A stretch of DNA of 64,000 bases from assembly GCF_025698545.1 (NCBI RefSeq), contig NC_068566.1, positions 46,603,192 through 46,667,191 of the forward strand, in the 5' to 3' direction. Below, piece by piece: positions 47,344 through 59,079 of this stretch. Positions within the stretch are counted from its first letter, which is position 1. Each line of letters begins with the position of its first letter. The stretch is from Gossypium raimondii. Its lineage: Eukaryota > Streptophyta > Magnoliopsida > Malvales > Malvaceae. The notes under the pieces are model-generated. The model ran no database searches, was not told the DNA's origin, and saw only the letters and a program-made list of their open reading frames with translations. A program made the position numbers and the translations under genes.

Positions 47344-49579
47344 CTATATATTCAAGATTTAATCAAAATTTTTACACGTAGTTGGTTTAATAACAATTAA
47401 AAATTGGTAGGATACTGTAAAAGTTGTAAGAAGTAAGAAATGACTTTCAAAGTAAGTTTGGGATCCTTAAATATCTTCATCTGATGACAAAACTACAATC
47501 TCGTATTTTAATTCCATTGACATATACAATGTTTGATTTTAAAAAGGCATATAAAATACAATGTAATAAACAAGAAAATTACAAAGTGAGAGTTAGGCAA
47601 GTAAGGTTTCGCTGCGGTTACGTGAAACCACCTTGGATACACGTGGGCGAATCCCTGTCCCTATCCTAAACGACAAAACTCCAGACCCCACATCTTCCAA
47701 TGCACCCAATCATTGACACCGCTTCTCTCATGACGTGGCTGTTTTTCATGTATGGAATTTCACGATTTACGAGGATGTTGTTGGATGACGTGGCTGTGAT
47801 GATGTGACGAGAGAGACCTGACTCGGTGCTGAGTTTACCTCATTCTTATCGGTCAAATTTTTATTTTATCTTCCTCTATTTTATATAAAATCTAGAAAAA
47901 AAATATAAAGTATAGAAAATTATAATTTTTTTGTAAAAAAACTATTTAAAAAATAAAACTATTTAATAATGTATAAAATTATAAATAATTAAATATTTTT
48001 TATTAATATTATAATATTAAAATTTTATATTTTTTGTTTTTAATAATTTTAATAATTTATATGTTTTTCTAAATTATATATTTTATGAATTTATATATAT
48101 TTTTATTTTATATTTTTTAATATGTATATACATTTAATAAAAGAAATTGTTTGTTTTTACATAAAAATGCCACTTAGCACTTTGTGATTGGGTATAAGAT
48201 TTTTAACATCTATTAAAAATTGGACTAAATTATATAACGGAGGCATACGTTAGGTACTAAATTAGGAAGTGAGTGTACTTCAGGTACCAATTTGGGCTAA
48301 AAAAATTTAGGTACCGAAGTGGAAAAATGAGTATATTTTAGAGGCTAAATCTTGAATTAAGCCTTGAATTTATGATGGTAATTTGGATTATGAATTCGAA
48401 CATTCGTAAATATTTAATCTGTCGTAGATTTGAATAATTTTTAATTTTTAAAATTACTATCAAATGGGAATTCGGAATAGATATTCGAATAATTCAAAAT
48501 ATGCATATATTGGACTAACCATTATTCTTAATTTTATTCAAATTATAGTTGACTTTTATTTCTTTATAAATTCAAGAGAGTTTTGTTTACTTGTGTTACA
48601 AGTTAAAACAGAAAAAAAATATAGTAAAAAACATTTAAACAATTCAAATAGAAGACTAGGTCGTGTTCTTCATCAATTTATTCAAACATAGGTAGAAAAA
48701 AACACTTAAATTATATTAAAATAACTTTCACCATTAAAATAAAAAGAAATTACTGGAGGCATTAAGAGGTAAATTTATGGAGAAGAATATTTGTGAAACT
48801 TTTTCATCATCGCTTACATCATTAGACAAAACTTGTAAGATTAATTTTCTTTACGATTTGTTAAAATATGGGGAGGAACATGGTTTTCCAAGCTTTTTGG
48901 ATGGATGCATGTTCTTCCATGGAACCTACTTTTACCTACTCATCTAGACTTTTATCAGTCATGGACGTAGTCTTTACGATGGAATGGAGTTATGTCGGAT
49001 TTTTTAAATAAAAATTCTAATCTAAACTCGAGGTGAATCTGGTTTAATCTATTTAAATAATCTAAATCCAGATTGAATACACCATCTAACTTGAAGAGGA
49101 GCTTACTTCACGAAAGAAAATTATTGTAAACTTGATGGATGAAAAGATTTGATTGTTTGAACTTTCATATAATAACCCATCATATAAATTTTGACAAAAT
49201 TTAAAGTTCATATCTCGAGTTAAATAGAGTTTAAATAATTACGTATGGTGTTAATATTATATATGAGATTAATAGGAATCCGATACTGTCAAATTTATGG
49301 ACGCTTATAAAAAGAAGGAAAGCGTATGATTAGATAAAAATCATCGACAATGGTTTGTCTCCCCAACTTTGGTCCAACCAACAAGATCATTTTTGTCCAT
49401 TGGTCGAACCCTTGGGTGCCATCGTAAAAAAAAGTTAAACGATTATTGTTAAATTTATTAAGTTTAGTTATTTCCACATATTATTCACTAAAAATCAGTA
49501 AATGGATTAACGACTGTCATTTGTGTCAAGATTGAAATTTAAAATTTGAAAAAGCATAAGGATTTAGAGTTATCCAATT
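47344..49579. other. Intergenic DNA
   Basis: No gene recognised. A short stretch at 47640-47830 is richer in G+C, with TGACGTGGC motifs, but no coding frame accompanies it. Confidence 0.45.
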
Positions 49580-49817
49580 CAGGGGCGAAGGCAAAAATTT
49601 TCTTTTAGAGGGCGAAATTAAATTGTAATTTTTACGATAGTAAAAATATAATTTTATCATTTTAATAGCCTCAAAATTTTATCATTTTTAGGGAGAACTA
49701 AAGTGTAACTTTACCTTTACTAATTTAAAATTTTAAAAATTTCAAATGGCCTAAATGAAAAATTTTTCATTTTAAGGGGACTGGAGTTCCTACTTGCCCC
49801 TGGTTTCGCCCTTACAA
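49580..49817 (+). repeat. Dispersed non-coding repeat, family 2 (copy 2)
   Basis: It begins AGGGGCGAAGGCAAAAATTT and ends GCCCCTGGTTTCGCCC, so its outermost ends are short inverted repeats. The interior has GTAATTTTTACGATAGTAAAAAT and TTTATCATTTTTAGGG. The same order recurs at 50413-50668 and, inverted, at 2186-2405 and 56130-56400. Confidence 0.6.
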
Positions 49818-50412
49818 CTCTATGTATAAAACAAAATTAATAAGTGCACTACTATTGTTTAGGTCAAGACTAGGCTAAAAGCAAAATTTAACCGTCCAAA
49901 AATTGAGAAGACGGAAAAAGGTCCCCCACCGAGGGTTAGTTGCCACCAAATTATATAATTAAGCAGTCATTGAATTGAGTTCCGCTTCGTTCGAAAGTGA
50001 ACCCTAAAACCCCTTTTTTTCCTTTTATAATTTGTGACCAGCAATGTGCAGTTGTGCCTGAAATATATAAAAATGACAGCTTGTTCCTATAGCTTTTGCT
50101 ATCAAACAAGTTTCAATCAATTATTACAAACTCCTTGCTGTCGGGTGTCGGCCACGTAGATATTTCACTAGTTCGGCGCATACCCATTTAGACTTATGAA
50201 AAGGGTTTTAGGTAACACTAATTTGGGTTATTAAATTTTTTAATCATTTCATTTCAGATGAATTTGGAGTTCAATCGTCTTTTTTAATTACCAACAAATA
50301 TCCCAAGGTGTTCCCACTTCAGGTATATCTTCACATATTTTAACTCCTATCAATGTTTTAATAATTGGATAAGTGATTAAATTGATTAAATTATTGGTTT
50401 TTATTTACCCAT

Positions 50413-50668
50413 TTAGGCGTGAAGTAAAAAAAAGTTTTAGGGTTAAACTTAAATTGTAATTTTACAATAGTAAAAATGTAATTTCACTTTATTCTAATAG
50501 CCTATATCTTTATCATTTTAAAGAATTAAATCAAATTTTTATCATTTTTAGAGGGGACCAATGTACAATTTTATCTTTACTAATTTAAATTTTTAAAAAT
50601 TTTGAAAAGCATAAATAAAAATTTTCCCATTTTGGAGCCCCTACAAACCCCCTTAGCTACACCTTTAC
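50413..50668 (+). repeat. Dispersed non-coding repeat, family 2 (copy 3)
   Basis: It has the same order as the copy at 49580, with GTAATTTTACAATAGTAAAAATG and a TTTTTATCATTTTTAGAGGGG segment. It ends in a C-rich stretch (CCCCTACAAACCCCC). Non-coding. Confidence 0.55.
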
Positions 50669-51744
50669 AACCATTGGTTCAACAATAATTAAAATATCAT
50701 AAAATTAGAGGCCAGTTCAACCCTTAAGTCTAGAGCCCAGATTGATTTTTTCTCATTTTTATTTTTGTATTATCAATTATTAGATTAATTGATCGGTTCG
50801 GTCTGATTCAAATAATACCGTCCATACCCTCACACACAAAAAAGAAATGCACTCTGCGGAATAAATACCAACTATCATCAAGTAGACTAATTGATATCTA
50901 TTTTATACTGTGCACTCTTTTATTTTATTTGTGAGAATGTGGGTTTAAATTTGTGGATATTTAAAGGAAATTTGAAATTATGACACATTATCGGTGGGTT
51001 AAGTTATAACATTTTAAATTCATGATTTTATACATTAACTCAAATTAAATTTAGAATTCAGAATTGAATCGATAGGACTAAATTGAGAATTAAAAAGAGA
51101 TTAGTATAGCCATGAGATTCACATTCAAGATTGTTAAAATTTTTAATTACAGCCCATCAACTACCACATTTAGCCACTTAAAATATAATTTTATTCTCTA
51201 ATTATATGCACTTAACATTAACTGTTCCAATCTAAAAGATTGCATGCAATCCTACAATATTTTTAATGTGTTTCATTTGCATGTGCCAATTTTTGAATTA
51301 ATTTTTCAATTTCACATTTTAAAATTTTATTTATGATGAATAAAATAATTTGTATATGTATGTATGCTCCCATCACCGAAAGTGGATATTAATTTTCCAT
51401 CTTTCAACAAATAATTTCATACAATTAATTAATCAAGTTGACAATTGGGTGCATTATATTCCCATGATCACTTACCTTTTTTTATTTTTATTTTTTTAAA
51501 AATCTAATCATAATTTATGCTTGGGTCACAAGTAACTCCCATGCCCCAATATAAATATTTTCAACTAACTTGAATTTTTGGTACTACTATAAACTTAATG
51601 TGGACTCAGATTCGAATTTTTTAAAATGACTTAAACTTGAAAATTCGACTCAAACAATACTCAAGGGTGGCACCAAAGAGGATAGACAATGGGTTTGGTC
51701 CCTTTTGATTTGATCAATTGTCTTCCAGGACCATAACATCTGTA

Positions 51745-51843
51745 ATTTTAAAATTAATAAAAATGGAGAAAATTTTATTTTGGCCCTCCAAAATTTCACA
51801 ACTCAATTTTAACCCCTTCAAATTTCTGGCTTTACCCCTTATT
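51745..51843 (-). repeat. Dispersed non-coding repeat, family 2 (fragment)
   Basis: A roughly 100-bp inverted fragment with AATTTTATTTTGGCCC and a C-rich end (GGCTTTACCCCTT), resembling half of a family-2 copy. Confidence 0.35.
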
Positions 51844-54059
51844 GGATCTGAAGTAAAAAATCAACAACACAGATCCATCTAACTTGAAGTTGCCTTGAAT
51901 TTTAAATTAATCCAAATTCGAAAATAAGACAATTTGAATAACCCAAAAACCCAATTTTGCATGTGCGTTCTCATTAATGGTGTTTGAGCCAAATAAAAAA
52001 CCAACCAAGATATCATTATAAAGAGTGATATGGAAGTAATTGGATTGAAAATCGATACGAATTAAATGAATCAATTAAGAAACAATTAAATCTGGGAGTG
52101 AATCAATTTTTTTAATGTAATAATTTTTAATCAAACTGATAAATGATTAACATTGGTGCTCATGCATGTCTAGCGCAGGAGGAGACAGAGACAGGGAGAC
52201 AAGACAGTTCTGTGAATTTTCCTCAATAGGAAAAGAACCAATTACAACAGTGAACAACGAGCGTGTCTTTTTTATTATTTGTGTGTGCATGGACTAGAAT
52301 CAATTTGGCTTATAGATAACTTAATAAAAAGGAACGAATTCCAATTATCGACAGCATTTTGTCTGGACAGTGGACTTTAAGGTTGTAAGATATTTCAATT
52401 TCTTATATGCAAAATTATATTATATTATGTATTATGTAGGGTGAGACCCATTAATGGCTAAAACTCTCCAAGCTCAGGTGTTCAGAGCCAAGTTGGCCCT
52501 GCAAAGGTACTCTCGTATTGCACATTATTGTGACGATTACTGATTTTTCAAAGATTTTCATGAGTTGGAAACCTACTTTGTTGTCTTAAATAGCTTTGTA
52601 AGAGCTTTTCATCTACATGCACCCTCTCCCTCAACTTGTCATAAAAAGACAATAATCTCTAAGATCATCAAATTAGGTCTCATTAATTTCAATTGATTTC
52701 GATGGCAGATAAAAATGGAAGAAAGTGACATTTGATTCCTTTGATTTAGGTGGAGAAAGCTAAAGTTTCGGTGCATGTCACATGCACAAGCAAAATTCTA
52801 TATTCTAATTAATATTATTTACCGTTTCAAATTTTTAAATTGGACGAGATATTATGCGCTTTAACACGTTCAAAATTATGTTTTTGAAGTTATTATAATG
52901 ACAATGATGTCAATTAAAGACGAAACGTAAATAAAAATTTTGAAATTTTTACTGAAAGGGACCAGCAAAGACCCCTACCTCTTCGGCTTCGTCTCGAATC
53001 AAAGGGTCCAAGGCCCCTACCAAACCAGACTACAAATGCCCTTTCAAAAATGAATTATTTTGGATGGATTCTGTATTAAATAATTTGACTCAACTTTGTT
53101 AACATTTATTTTCAACTTTAATGAACTTTGGTTCATTTTTTCTATTTTGATCAAAGCATAAAAAAACATACAAACGAAGAAAAACAACTAAAATTTCTGG
53201 TTATGGCAATCCCTTGTTTTTGTTCCAATGACAAGGACAAGCTCACCGTTTTCGGTTCTGTTTTTGGATCCATTTGTAAAAAGGGAAACCCAAACTGTGG
53301 GCTGTTGAAATTTGGTCTAAAGGCTTTCTTTTTATAAGTTACAACAAATACACAGGCTTTTTACATTGTGATCTGATTTCCAAGCTATGGTAGTTAGTAG
53401 ATGTATCGATTTTGACTTGAATTTGAAAATTTGATCCGATTAATTTGTGTTTAAAGTATTAGCGTTAGCTTGATTTAATTATAAAAAGTTAGTAACTTGA
53501 AAATATTTAACCCGAACTCAGAATTTAATTGAATCATTAAACTTATCCAAACCAAAATCAACTCGAAATGAAGAAGTAGGCCAAAATGTTAGAATTGAAA
53601 GGGATCAAAATTAGGAGTGTAAATGATATACTGGTACTCGTAAGTTATTCAAGTTTGAGCTACTATATATATTAAAAAGGAAACGGGCTTAATTGAGCTA
53701 CTATAGTTCAATTATATCTCTAGCTAAGCTTGAGCTTAAAAATAGATGATCGATCAAGCTCAAGTAGAATATCAAGTCTTGAATTTTGAGTTATCAAACT
53801 CAACTTGACTTGATTATACCCTTAATCAAAATCCAGAATGATATGAAGTATCTTAAAATGACTTGAACTCGAAATAATTAAAACACAAAATGATACGAAT
53901 CCATAAATTCGAATAATTAAATTTTCAAAGAAACTTTAAACCCGAAACAACACCAATTTAACTTCACAGTTTGAACCCAATTTCCAATTCATCAATGGGC
54001 TATTATTCCAGTAAACCCTAAGATTAAGAACAAAATGAAGGCCCATACTTTTGATAGGC
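51844..54059. other. Intergenic DNA upstream of the DOG1-domain gene
   Basis: No supported gene. A short frame at 53128-53337 has no domain. A degenerate AACCCGAA-like tract lies at 53450-53980. Confidence 0.45.
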
Positions 54060-54067
54060 TATATATT
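54060..54067 (+). promoter_or_regulatory. TATA box of the DOG1-domain gene
   Basis: TATATATT is followed by a C+T-rich leader and lies 186 bp before the chosen start codon. A transcription start near 54090 would make the ATG at 54105 almost leaderless, which supports the downstream start at 54246. Confidence 0.5.
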
Positions 54068-54245
54068 ACCTTCCCATTTTCCCCTCTAAAACCACCCTTT
54101 TGTCGTGCTCTGTTCCTTTCTTTCTTCGTACTACAAAATCCAAGAAAGAAAGAAACAGCCACCAAGAAAACCACTCTCTCACCACCGTGAGTCTCCTCCA
54201 CCGTCGTCACCTTCCGTAGTCACCACCACCATCATCTTTCAAACA

Positions 54246-55058
54246 ATGCCGGGACCCTTTTCTTTCTTGTCCCGCAAGAAACCCACCTCACTCCCTTTCA
54301 AAGACTATTACGAAAACTGGTTCAACACCCTCAAAAACACCCTCCTCCCTCTCCTCCACCAATCCCTCTCATCTCCTTCTCCTTCCCTCCTCCCTTTCCG
54401 CCGTGACCTCCTCCTTCAACACTTCCTCTTTTACTACGACTCCCTCGACCAAGCCGCCGCCGTCGACGTTTCTCAAATTCTTTTCCCTTCTTGGCGTAAC
54501 TCACTCGAAACCCCATTCCTTTTCCTCGGTGACCTCCATCCTTATCTCTTCACCAACCTCCTCCGTTCATTCATCGACGCCGCAAACAACAACAAAACCC
54601 AAAACCCAGAATCACTCGATAAACCATATCAAGTTTTAACAGCTTGGATTAACCCACCAGAGAAACTAATCCTACGGATCGAACAAATCGAATGTGGGTT
54701 AAGACTAATGGTTCCCCCATTGATTTCAAGAGTAAGGAAAGTCCAAGCAGCTTTTATTCGGAAAGTTGCAGAGAAATGGGATTCAAACGAAGGGTTCAAA
54801 AAGAAAGGGACAAGAGAAGCTGTAAAGGCAGAAATGGAGGAAATGTTGGATGTGTTAATGGGGGCTAATAGATTAAGAAGGAGTGTGATAATTGAGATTG
54901 TGAATGCAGCCAATGTTTATCAAGGTGCGTTGTTTCTTGAAGGGTTAGCCCAATTTCTTGTTGGGTTTAAAGATACGGCATTGGTTGGTGAATTTCGAAG
55001 ATGTAAGATGATGATGATGATGGATATCAATGGAGGAGGAACTCACTGGGGATTTTGA
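54246..55058 (+). CDS. INP1: DOG1-domain protein, INAPERTURATE POLLEN1-like
   Basis: A single exon of 270 aa (MPGPFSFLSRKKPTSLPFKDYYENW). The DOG1 domain fills nearly the whole protein: an aromatic-rich helix (FKDYYENWFNTL), LLQHFLFYYDSLDQAA, LFPSWRNSLETPFLFLGDLHPYLFTNLLRSF and LILRIEQIECGLR. INP1 acts in tetrad-stage pollen and marks the membrane sites where apertures, thin places in the pollen wall, will form. The length is near that of Arabidopsis INP1. The GT47 and trehalose-phosphatase genes in the same window are, from memory, homologues of the direct neighbours of Arabidopsis INP1 (At4g22600), which supports the call. An ATG at 54105 in frame would add 47 low-complexity residues and was not chosen. 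The C-terminal Met run (MMMMMD) is odd. Confidence 0.8.
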   Translation: MPGPFSFLSRKKPTSLPFKDYYENWFNTLKNTLLPLLHQSLSSPSPSLLPFRRDLLLQHFLFYYDSLDQAAAVDVSQILFPSWRNSLETPFLFLGDLHPYLFTNLLRSFIDAANNNKTQNPESLDKPYQVLTAWINPPEKLILRIEQIECGLRLMVPPLISRVRKVQAAFIRKVAEKWDSNEGFKKKGTREAVKAEMEEMLDVLMGANRLRRSVIIEIVNAANVYQGALFLEGLAQFLVGFKDTALVGEFRRCKMMMMMDINGGGTHWGF

Positions 55059-56129
55059 GAATTTGGTTTTCATAATATATATTATTCTGGGGAACCTGGA
55101 AATTTTGAGGTTAGTACTTAGTACACCACCATTTTTCAAGGTTTTATTTGCTTCAATGGCTGTCTTTACTTGAATCAATTTCACATAGTTTTAGGGTGTA
55201 GTATCCGATTCAATCATTTTTAGATACTGTTTGTAAATTTCGAAGGATTAAAGAAGGTTTATATTAGCTTCCATTAAGTTTACAATTTCGACAACGATTA
55301 CAGCAGACTGTATTTTTATAGTTATAATGATAATTTTAGTCCTTATTGTTTTTTTGTCAATTTAATTTTTTAGTTAAATTTGATTCTCAATCTTTTAAAA
55401 AGAGTTTATTTATTATTTTTTAACGGTAATATTAAAATTGTAAACATGACAATTCGCATGTATTTTTTAGATATTTTTATAAAATTTAAATTATTTGATT
55501 ACATGACATATAAAATAAATAGTATCATATCGAATAAAGTACAAGTAGAATGCCGCATAAATTGTCATGACAACATGTTTAAAAAAATTATGTTTTAGTC
55601 AATAATATTCCTGTTTGAATAGTTAATTTAAACTCTTTTAAAAAGTTAATGGCTAAATTTAGCTCAAAAGGAAATAATGGTTAAATTGACAAAAGATATA
55701 AATATTGAGGATTAATGTGTCATTATGCCTTCTTTATATTTTTCATGTATGTTTAACTGTCTATGTTCGAGGTTTATAATTGTTTCTCCTATTGATGTTA
55801 TCTTTAAAGTTTAAACTTGCATTTTCTTTTGAGAGTAACTGCAACCAATACATATTGATAGTCTATTGACTATATTGAAATATGGGATTTAATATTTATA
55901 ATTATAAGCTTGTTTTACAATCAATTTCAATCATCGTTTTAATCATTTATCAATTTAAACCTTGTGATAAAACTAGATTATAATAAACTCGGATTCAAAA
56001 ACAAAATTATGTAAAATATATTTATGAAAAATTGATATAAAATATAAAAGAAGTTTTGGTTGAAATAATAAAATAGAGTGATGTTATAAAGTGATGATAT
56101 TTTAATCATTATCTAAACGAGTTAATGCT
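55059..56129. other. Intergenic DNA
   Basis: No supported gene. The short frame at 55380-55598 is A+T-rich chance sequence. Confidence 0.45.
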
Positions 56130-56400
56130 CAAGGCGAAACTAGGGGGGCTGGCAGAAGCCCCGGCCCACCTTAAAATGAAAAAAAAATTATTTAAGCTTT
56201 TTAAAATTTTAAATTAGTAAATATAAAATTGTACTTTGACCCCTCTAAAAATATAAAAATTTGATTTAATCATTTAAAAATTATAAAGATATAAACTATG
56301 AAAATGGTGAAATTGCATTTTTGTTATCGTAAAAATTACAATTTAATTTTGGTCCCCCTAACAAAATTTGCTAGTTTTGTTCCTGTTGATGCCGAAGCAC
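56130..56400 (-). repeat. Dispersed non-coding repeat, family 2 (copy 4)
   Basis: An inverted copy of the unit at 49580. It starts GCGAAACTAGGGGGGCTGGC, carries CGTAAAAATTACAATTTAATTTTGG, and ends near TTGTTCCTGTTGATGCC. Non-coding. Confidence 0.6.
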
Positions 56401-56783
56401 CAACTCAATTAAGGGCTTAATAAATAGATAATTATTTAAAGTTTTGAATGAGTTAATTATATAAAATTTTTAAAAAATAAATACCAAAATTCCAACCCAA
56501 TACATCATAATCTCTATTATTTTAAATTTAGCATTTCAACTAAATTCACAATTTTAACTTTTATAATTTTTTATGAAGGAGTGATTGAATTTTAATTTAA
56601 AAGATTAAAATTACAATTAAACCTTAATATTAAAGGGCTTTTGTCAAAAGATTTCTGGGCTTCATAATTTAGCCCAAATTGGAATCTGATTTAACAGATT
56701 AAGATCCTGTCATTGATTCCTTTAGGATCCAAGATCTTTAAAGGTTAAAAAAATCTAATAAAGAAAAAAAAAGCAAAAAATGA

Positions 56784-57193
56784 TAAAAGTGTCGTAGAGG
56801 TACTTGTACTAGAAGTTAGACGACATTTTACCCCTCTACTAGAAAATAACCAAATTAGGCTCTATATCTTAAATCAAAAAGTAAATTAGTGATTCTATTA
56901 AAAATTTTATCCCCATTAAAAGCTGGTCCTTATACATCACATAAGCTACACGTGATATGCCATAAGCTGGTCCTTATACATCACATAAGCTACACGTGAT
57001 ATGCCATGTGTCATTGTTTGATTGTTCTGTCAATTATGTCAGTTTTTAAGTTTTAACAGTAGAAATGTATAAAATTTTTAATAAAAAATGTTTGTTCTTT
57101 GATCTAATATACAATGTTAATTTGCTATTTTTTGAATAGAGAAGGTAAAATGCAATCTAACACTTAGTATAAGGGCCTCTATGGTATTTTTAC
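56784..57193. repeat. Fold-back repeat, family 1 (copy E) with internal duplication
   Basis: The left arm (GTAGAGGTACTTGTACTAG, CATTTTACCCCTCTACTAG) mirrors the right arm (GCAATCTAACACTTAGTA, AGGGCCTCTATGGTA). Inside, a 44-bp unit starting AGCTGGTCCTTATACATCAC is tandemly duplicated (56921-56964, 56965-57008), which explains why this copy is the longest of the five. It ends about 350 bp upstream of the GT47 start codon. Confidence 0.7.
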
Positions 57194-57539
57194 CAAAAAA
57201 AATCGACGCGTATTGCTTGGAGAGAGTGAAAAGCCGATGCAGGCATTTGTTCTTTCCACCGACAATGGTGGGTCAAAAGAAAGAAACCCTCCAAACCCTG
57301 TTTCTACTTACACTTGTAGTTCATATCCCCCCAAAAAGTTGATAAATTAATTAAACGTTAAAAAAAAAACAACCACTTTCTTCTACTTACTAACTGTTCT
57401 TTAATCCTTCATTTTTCTTCTTTTTCCAGATTTGGATTTGAAGCTCTCTTCTTTCCCACTAAAAAAAACTGAAATTTTTTACATAAAAATATGTTCTTTA
57501 GACTTTAAAGTTTCAATCTTTTCTCCATCTTGTTCTTCA

Positions 57540-58889
57540 ATGGCTTACTTAACCCATTTCATCCTTTTATTACTCATAAATTTAGCTTCTTCCCAACAAA
57601 TCTCAAACACTGAATCATCATCATCAACAACAACCAACCCAACAACAACAGAAGATTGTAACAACCGTTGGATCTACATCAGAAACCTCCCATCAAGGTT
57701 CAATCTTGATCTTCTTACAAACTGTTCTGAATACCCAATTTTTGATGATTTTTGTCCTTACTTAGCTAATCATGGTTTAGGACAAAAAACCCATACCAAA
57801 TCTCGTAGTTGGTATAGAACTGACCCTTTATTACTTGAACTTATCTTCCATAGACGAATCCTTGAATATCCTTGTCTTACAAATGATCCTAATGTTGCTA
57901 ATGCCGTGTTTCTTCCTTATTATGGTGCTATTGATTCATTGAAGTATTTATATGGTCCTGATGTGAATTCTAGTTTCCAACATGGGATCGGATTGTTTGA
58001 TTTCTTACAATCAGATGAACCTGGAATTTGGAACAGACATATGGGACATGATCATTTCTTGGTTATGTCTAGACCAGCTTGGGATTTTTGTCAACCATTG
58101 GATAATGATCCACCTATCTGGGGTACTTCATTTCTTGAATTGCCTGAATTTTATAATGTTACTGTTTTAGTACCTGAAGGAAGAGCTTGGCCATGGCAAG
58201 AACATGCTGTGCCTTATCCGACCTCATTTCATCCTCCGAATTTAGCTTGTTTCGAGGCGTGGATACAACGAGTTAGACGGTCAAGACGGGTTTCTTTGAT
58301 GTTGTTTGCTGGCGGTGGTGGGATTGGTGCTAGCCCGAATATCAGGCGGAGTATAAGGACCGAATGTGAAAATGCCAACACTAGTATGACCAAAGACAAC
58401 ACTGGTTACTCACAGATATGTCATATAGTGGATTGTTCTAATGGGATATGTGAACATGATCCTATTAGGTATATGAGACCTATGTTACAAGCAACCTTTT
58501 GTTTACAACCACCAGGGGATACACCAACTAGGAGGTCGACTTTTGATGCTGTCACTGCCGGGTGTATCCCGGTTTTCTTCGAGGAAATGTCGGCGAGATC
58601 ACAGTACCGGTGGCATTTACCGGAGGAGAAATACCCGGAATTCTCTGTGTTTATACCTAAAGAAGAAGTGGTTTTCAAAGGGTTGAAGATTTTAGATGTG
58701 TTAATGGGGATTCCAAGGAGTGAAGTAAGGAAGATGAGAGAATCTGTTATTGAATTAATCCCTAGAGTTATGTATAGGAGGCATGGTAGTTCACTTGGAT
58801 TGAGGACTAAAAAAGATGCATTTGATACTGCCATTGATGGAGCATTGCAAACTATCAAAGACAAGCTTAATGACTTGTCAGAACAGTAA
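57540..58889 (+). CDS. Exostosin-family glycosyltransferase (GT47)
   Basis: A single exon of 449 aa. The N-terminus MAYLTHFILLLLINLASSQQ is a signal anchor or signal peptide, so the enzyme should face the Golgi lumen. After a Ser/Thr-rich stem come a Cys-containing segment (CNNRWIYIRNLPSRFN), NDPNVANAVFLPYYGAID, HDHFLVMSRPAWDFC, and the conserved donor-side block FCLQPPGDTPTRRSTFDAVTAGCIPVFF (about residues 317-344). These are GT47 clade-A hallmarks, the group that includes xyloglucan galactosyltransferases such as MUR3. The closest homologue by memory is At4g22580. Substrate cannot be told from sequence. An in-frame ATG at 57432 would add 36 residues in front of the signal anchor, so the start at 57540 was chosen. 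Confidence 0.9.
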   Translation: MAYLTHFILLLLINLASSQQISNTESSSSTTTNPTTTEDCNNRWIYIRNLPSRFNLDLLTNCSEYPIFDDFCPYLANHGLGQKTHTKSRSWYRTDPLLLELIFHRRILEYPCLTNDPNVANAVFLPYYGAIDSLKYLYGPDVNSSFQHGIGLFDFLQSDEPGIWNRHMGHDHFLVMSRPAWDFCQPLDNDPPIWGTSFLELPEFYNVTVLVPEGRAWPWQEHAVPYPTSFHPPNLACFEAWIQRVRRSRRVSLMLFAGGGGIGASPNIRRSIRTECENANTSMTKDNTGYSQICHIVDCSNGICEHDPIRYMRPMLQATFCLQPPGDTPTRRSTFDAVTAGCIPVFFEEMSARSQYRWHLPEEKYPEFSVFIPKEEVVFKGLKILDVLMGIPRSEVRKMRESVIELIPRVMYRRHGSSLGLRTKKDAFDTAIDGALQTIKDKLNDLSEQ

Positions 58890-59079
58890 CAATCCTTAGT
58901 TTAATGTCTATTTCATGTCTGTATTCATACCACTGGTGATTTTTTTTCTTACATTAATTATGGTTATAAAAGGTTTCAGTTTTTGTGAGCATGGTGAACT
59001 TGTTGGTACAAAGTATATGATTTTTCTTCATTTTTAGAAGGTTAATTTAGCTGCAAGGCATCTGTTCCATCCCCATCTA

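Noticed and set aside
54105-54245. Upstream in-frame start of the DOG1-domain gene
   Set aside because: It adds 47 low-complexity residues and would leave almost no leader after the TATA box; the family starts at MPGPFSF-like sequence.
57432-57539. Upstream in-frame start of the GT47 gene
   Set aside because: It would place 36 residues before the signal anchor, and the anchor is expected at the N-terminus.
58421-58864. A 147-codon antisense frame in the GT47 gene
   Set aside because: It is the mirror of a well-conserved coding region and has no recognisable domain.
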